From assembly GCA_964508865.1 (NCBI GenBank), contig CAZDVP010000031.1, forward strand, positions 1 through 15,729: a stretch of 15,729 nt of DNA, in the 5' to 3' direction. A model generated the notes under the pieces. That model was not told the origin of the DNA. It was given only the letters and a program-made list of their open reading frames with translations, and did not search any database. Below, piece by piece: positions 14,110 to 15,729 of the stretch. The first letter of the stretch is position 1. Each line of letters opens with the position of its first letter. Origin of the DNA: UBA3263 sp964508865 (GTDB taxonomy: Bacteria; Bacteroidota; Bacteroidia; Bacteroidales; Muribaculaceae). The position numbers were made by a program, and so were the translations under genes.

Positions 14110-14620
14110 GTGGAACAAATGGCTCATAACCGCCCTGCTCGCCCTGAGCGCCGGCGGCTGCATTCCGTCCTATAAGCTCAACGGGTCGGCGATTGACTAT
14201 ACTGTCTATAAAACCATTTCAATCGAAAACTTCCCCATTCGCGCCGCCCTGGTCTATGCGCCGCTCCAAGTAATGTTCGAAAACGCGCTGGTCGACTATG
14301 TTGAGCGCAACACCCGCCTGCAAACCTCGGTCGGAAACTCCAAGGCCGACCTGCAGATGGAGGGCGAAATCACCGGCTACTCGCTCTCGCCCGTCAGCGT
14401 CGGCGCCGATGCCTACGCCTCGCAAACCCGACTGACAATCACCGTTCGCGTGCGCTATATCGACAATCGTGTCGACGGCAAAGACATTGACCAGAGTTTT
14501 TCGGCCTACCGCAACTTCGACGCCAACGAAATGCTCACCGACGTGCAGGACCAGCTCTGCAACGAAATCACCCAAGAGCTTGTTGAACTGATTTTTAACG
14601 CAACCTTAGGCAACTGGTAA
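14096..14620 (+). CDS. lptE: LPS-assembly lipoprotein LptE-like
   Basis: A 174-residue outer-membrane lipoprotein. LptE plugs the LptD barrel and takes part in delivering lipopolysaccharide to the cell surface. The signal peptide MAWSKWNKWLITALLAL leads to a lipobox SAGGC, with Cys22 as the lipidation site. The mature part begins IPSYKLNGSAIDYTVYKTIS, then carries the family order of a helix (LQVMFENALVDYVERNT), a strand pair (ADLQMEGEITGYSLSPVS) and a further beta segment (TRLTITVRVRYID), with a C-terminal helix (QDQLCNEITQELVELIFN). The ATG at 14096 overlaps the sigma-54 activator gene by 14 bp; a GTG at 14090 is possible but adds only two residues. It fits the Bacteroidota gene order activator-lptE-TPR-secG, and it needs Lgt (encoded in this window) for lipidation. 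Confidence 0.9.
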   Translation: MAWSKWNKWLITALLALSAGGCIPSYKLNGSAIDYTVYKTISIENFPIRAALVYAPLQVMFENALVDYVERNTRLQTSVGNSKADLQMEGEITGYSLSPVSVGADAYASQTRLTITVRVRYIDNRVDGKDIDQSFSAYRNFDANEMLTDVQDQLCNEITQELVELIFNATLGNW

Positions 14621-14621
14621 T

Positions 14622-15398
14622 ATGCTCACCACCGACGAAATCCGCCAATGGCTCAACGGCGTCGCTCCCGGCGCTGAACGCGTTGAGCAGCTCCGCGACC
14701 TGATGCCCTGGTTCGTGCTCCCCGCTGCGATGCGTCTGCGCAACGCCGCCGATTTGTCCGACTCCGAGCGGCGCGAGCTCGGTGCCCGCCTGGCCCTGGC
14801 CGCCCCCGACCCCGAGCAGATGGCTCTGGCTGCGAATTCCGACCTGGCGCTGGATTTGGCGTCGTTCTATCCGCTCGAGCTCCCCGCAACTCCCGACACC
14901 GCCGACACCATCGAAAAATTTTTAACAACCTACGGCGGCTCGTCGTCGGCCGACGACGAACTGCTCGAACGCCTCATTTTCAACCCCGCGCCCGACTATG
15001 CGCAGGTGCTTGCCCGCGAGGAGGAAATGAGCGTGCCCTCGCCCTCCGAAGCGCCCGAGGGGTCGCCCGATGCGCTTATCAACTCGTTTATAATCAAGAG
15101 CAAAGCTGCCGGAGGTCAATTCCCCGCCGCGGCCCCCGAGGAGCCTGCCGAGCCCGAGCCCAAGCCCGCCTCGGAGGTGCATAAACCCGCGCCGGCCGAC
15201 GACTCTATGCTCTCCCAGAGCCTGGCCCAAATCTACATTAAAAAAGGCAAATATTCAAAGGCTCATGAAATTATAAGTCATTTAAATTTGAATTTTCCCG
15301 AAAAAAGTATTTACTTTGCAGACCAATTACGCTTCCTCGAAAAGCTCATGGCAATTGAGGAGCGCAAATCAATGCGTAATAACGAAAATAATAACTAA
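14622..15398 (+). CDS. Conserved TPR-like protein between lptE and secG
   Basis: A 258-residue cytoplasmic protein (no signal peptide or membrane segment). The first 150 residues are mainly helical and Ala/Leu/Asp-rich, and residues about 165-195 are a Pro/Glu/Ala linker. The last 65 residues hold one TPR-like unit, SQSLAQIYIKKGKYSKAHEI, followed by NFPEKSIYFADQLRFLEKLM and an Asn-rich tail. I recall this C-terminal unit (I-Y-x-K-x-x-K-Y-x-K-A ... FPEKSxYFADQ) as a conserved mark of the protein found between LptE and SecG in Bacteroidota; its function is not known. It begins 1 nt after the lptE stop, so they are co-transcribed. The base composition shifts sharply: the first two thirds are GC-rich, and the end from about 15230 is AT-rich. 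Confidence 0.85.
   Translation: MLTTDEIRQWLNGVAPGAERVEQLRDLMPWFVLPAAMRLRNAADLSDSERRELGARLALAAPDPEQMALAANSDLALDLASFYPLELPATPDTADTIEKFLTTYGGSSSADDELLERLIFNPAPDYAQVLAREEEMSVPSPSEAPEGSPDALINSFIIKSKAAGGQFPAAAPEEPAEPEPKPASEVHKPAPADDSMLSQSLAQIYIKKGKYSKAHEIISHLNLNFPEKSIYFADQLRFLEKLMAIEERKSMRNNENNN
15287..15318 (+). promoter_or_regulatory. Candidate internal promoter for secG, TTTG-N20-TTACTTTG
   Basis: Inside the end of the TPR-like gene, TTTG (15287-15290), 20 nt and TTACTTTG (15311-15318) match the Bacteroidota promoter pattern with one mismatch (TT for TA). The surrounding 100 nt are AT-rich in a GC-rich gene. It would start a transcript about 90 nt before secG. Confidence 0.35.
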
Positions 15399-15415
15399 CA
15401 ATAAACCAAACGATT

Positions 15416-15729
15416 ATGATTTACACCCTGGTTATAATCCTGACCATCATCTCCGCAATTCTGCTCATTGGCGTAGTGCTCATCCAGAAATCCAAAGGCG
15501 GCGGCCTCGGCTCAACCTTTGCCAGCTCAAACTCGATTCTGGGCGTGAAGCGCACCAACGACGTTATCGAAAAAGTTACCTGGTGGCTCGCCGGCATCAT
15601 TTGCGTGCTCTCGATTCTGAGCGTGTTCGTGGCTCCCGCCCTCACCTCCTCGACCGCAATCCGCACCCACGTTGAAGCTCCCGCTGCTCCCGCCCTCGAC
15701 GTTCAGCAGCCCGCTGCCGAACTCCCCGC
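15416..15729 (+). CDS. secG: Preprotein translocase subunit SecG (3' end outside window)
   Basis: SecG is a small membrane subunit of the SecYEG translocon and assists SecA-driven export. The visible 104 residues start MIYTLVIILTIISAILLIGV (first membrane helix). The SecG hallmark VLIQKSKGGGLGSTFASSNS (21-40) and a short loop GVKRTNDVIEK follow. A second membrane helix (about 53-74, VTWWLAGIICVLSILSVFVA) precedes an Ala/Pro-rich C-terminal extension that runs out of the window. The extension is longer than in E. coli SecG, as I recall for Bacteroidota. The ATG at 15416 follows the upstream stop by 17 nt of AT-rich leader; co-transcription with lptE is likely, with a possible extra internal promoter. 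Confidence 0.93.
   Translation, partial: MIYTLVIILTIISAILLIGVVLIQKSKGGGLGSTFASSNSILGVKRTNDVIEKVTWWLAGIICVLSILSVFVAPALTSSTAIRTHVEAPAAPALDVQQPAAELP

Noticed and set aside
12841..14163. A 440-codon minus-strand open frame opposite the sigma-54 activator and the lptE start
   Set aside because: Same explanation: it is complementary to a clear AAA+ protein gene and has no motif of its own.
1..15729. tRNA, rRNA, insertion sequence or integrase genes
   Set aside because: I looked for cloverleaf-like stretches, transposase motifs and attachment-site duplications and saw none. Almost all of the window is protein-coding.

Overview
The window reads as chromosomal DNA from a GC-rich member of the Bacteroidota, most likely order Bacteroidales; I cannot settle the family. 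The evidence is promoter boxes of the TAnnTTTG type, near-absence of Shine-Dalgarno sequences, a PCMD-type secreted protein, a TopA without zinc fingers, and the gene order sigma-54 activator / lptE / TPR-like protein / secG, which I recall as typical of this phylum. No rRNA, tRNA, CRISPR array, transposase or integrase was seen, and no gene-free stretch exceeds about 135 bases.

Layout. (1) 1-2891, plus strand: the 3' part of a SulP-type anion transporter with a STAS domain, then a secreted 659-residue TPR protein starting at TTG. (2) 2893-6149, minus strand: a compact set of phage-head-like genes. In transcription order these are a 70-residue charged protein, an HK97-fold (SU10/DUF5309-like) major capsid protein, an unrecognised 175-residue protein and a P22-type portal-like protein. 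The last three are joined by ATGA start/stop overlaps. No terminase, protease, tail, lysis or integrase gene accompanies them. (3) 6219-9602, minus strand: topA and an RluA-family pseudouridine synthase overlap by ATGA and end in an intrinsic terminator next to a 9-bp AT-rich repeat array. (4) 9597-12831, minus strand: lgt (with an unusual N-terminal insertion), a family-2 glycosyltransferase and a PCMD-domain secreted protein, apparently one operon. (5) 12931-15729, plus strand: a sigma-54 activator without a sensor domain, lptE, a TPR-like protein and secG (cut by the window end).

Regions 1, 3, 4 and 5 are mostly housekeeping or cell-envelope functions: lipoprotein maturation (Lgt), LPS export (LptE), protein export (SecG), DNA supercoiling (TopA) and RNA modification. 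The head-gene cluster in region 2 is the odd element. It sits between core genes, has host-like base composition, keeps four intact frames, and holds the capsid shell and portal without DNA-packaging or tail genes. It is either a degraded prophage or a retained, repurposed capsid module, and comparative genomics would decide between them.
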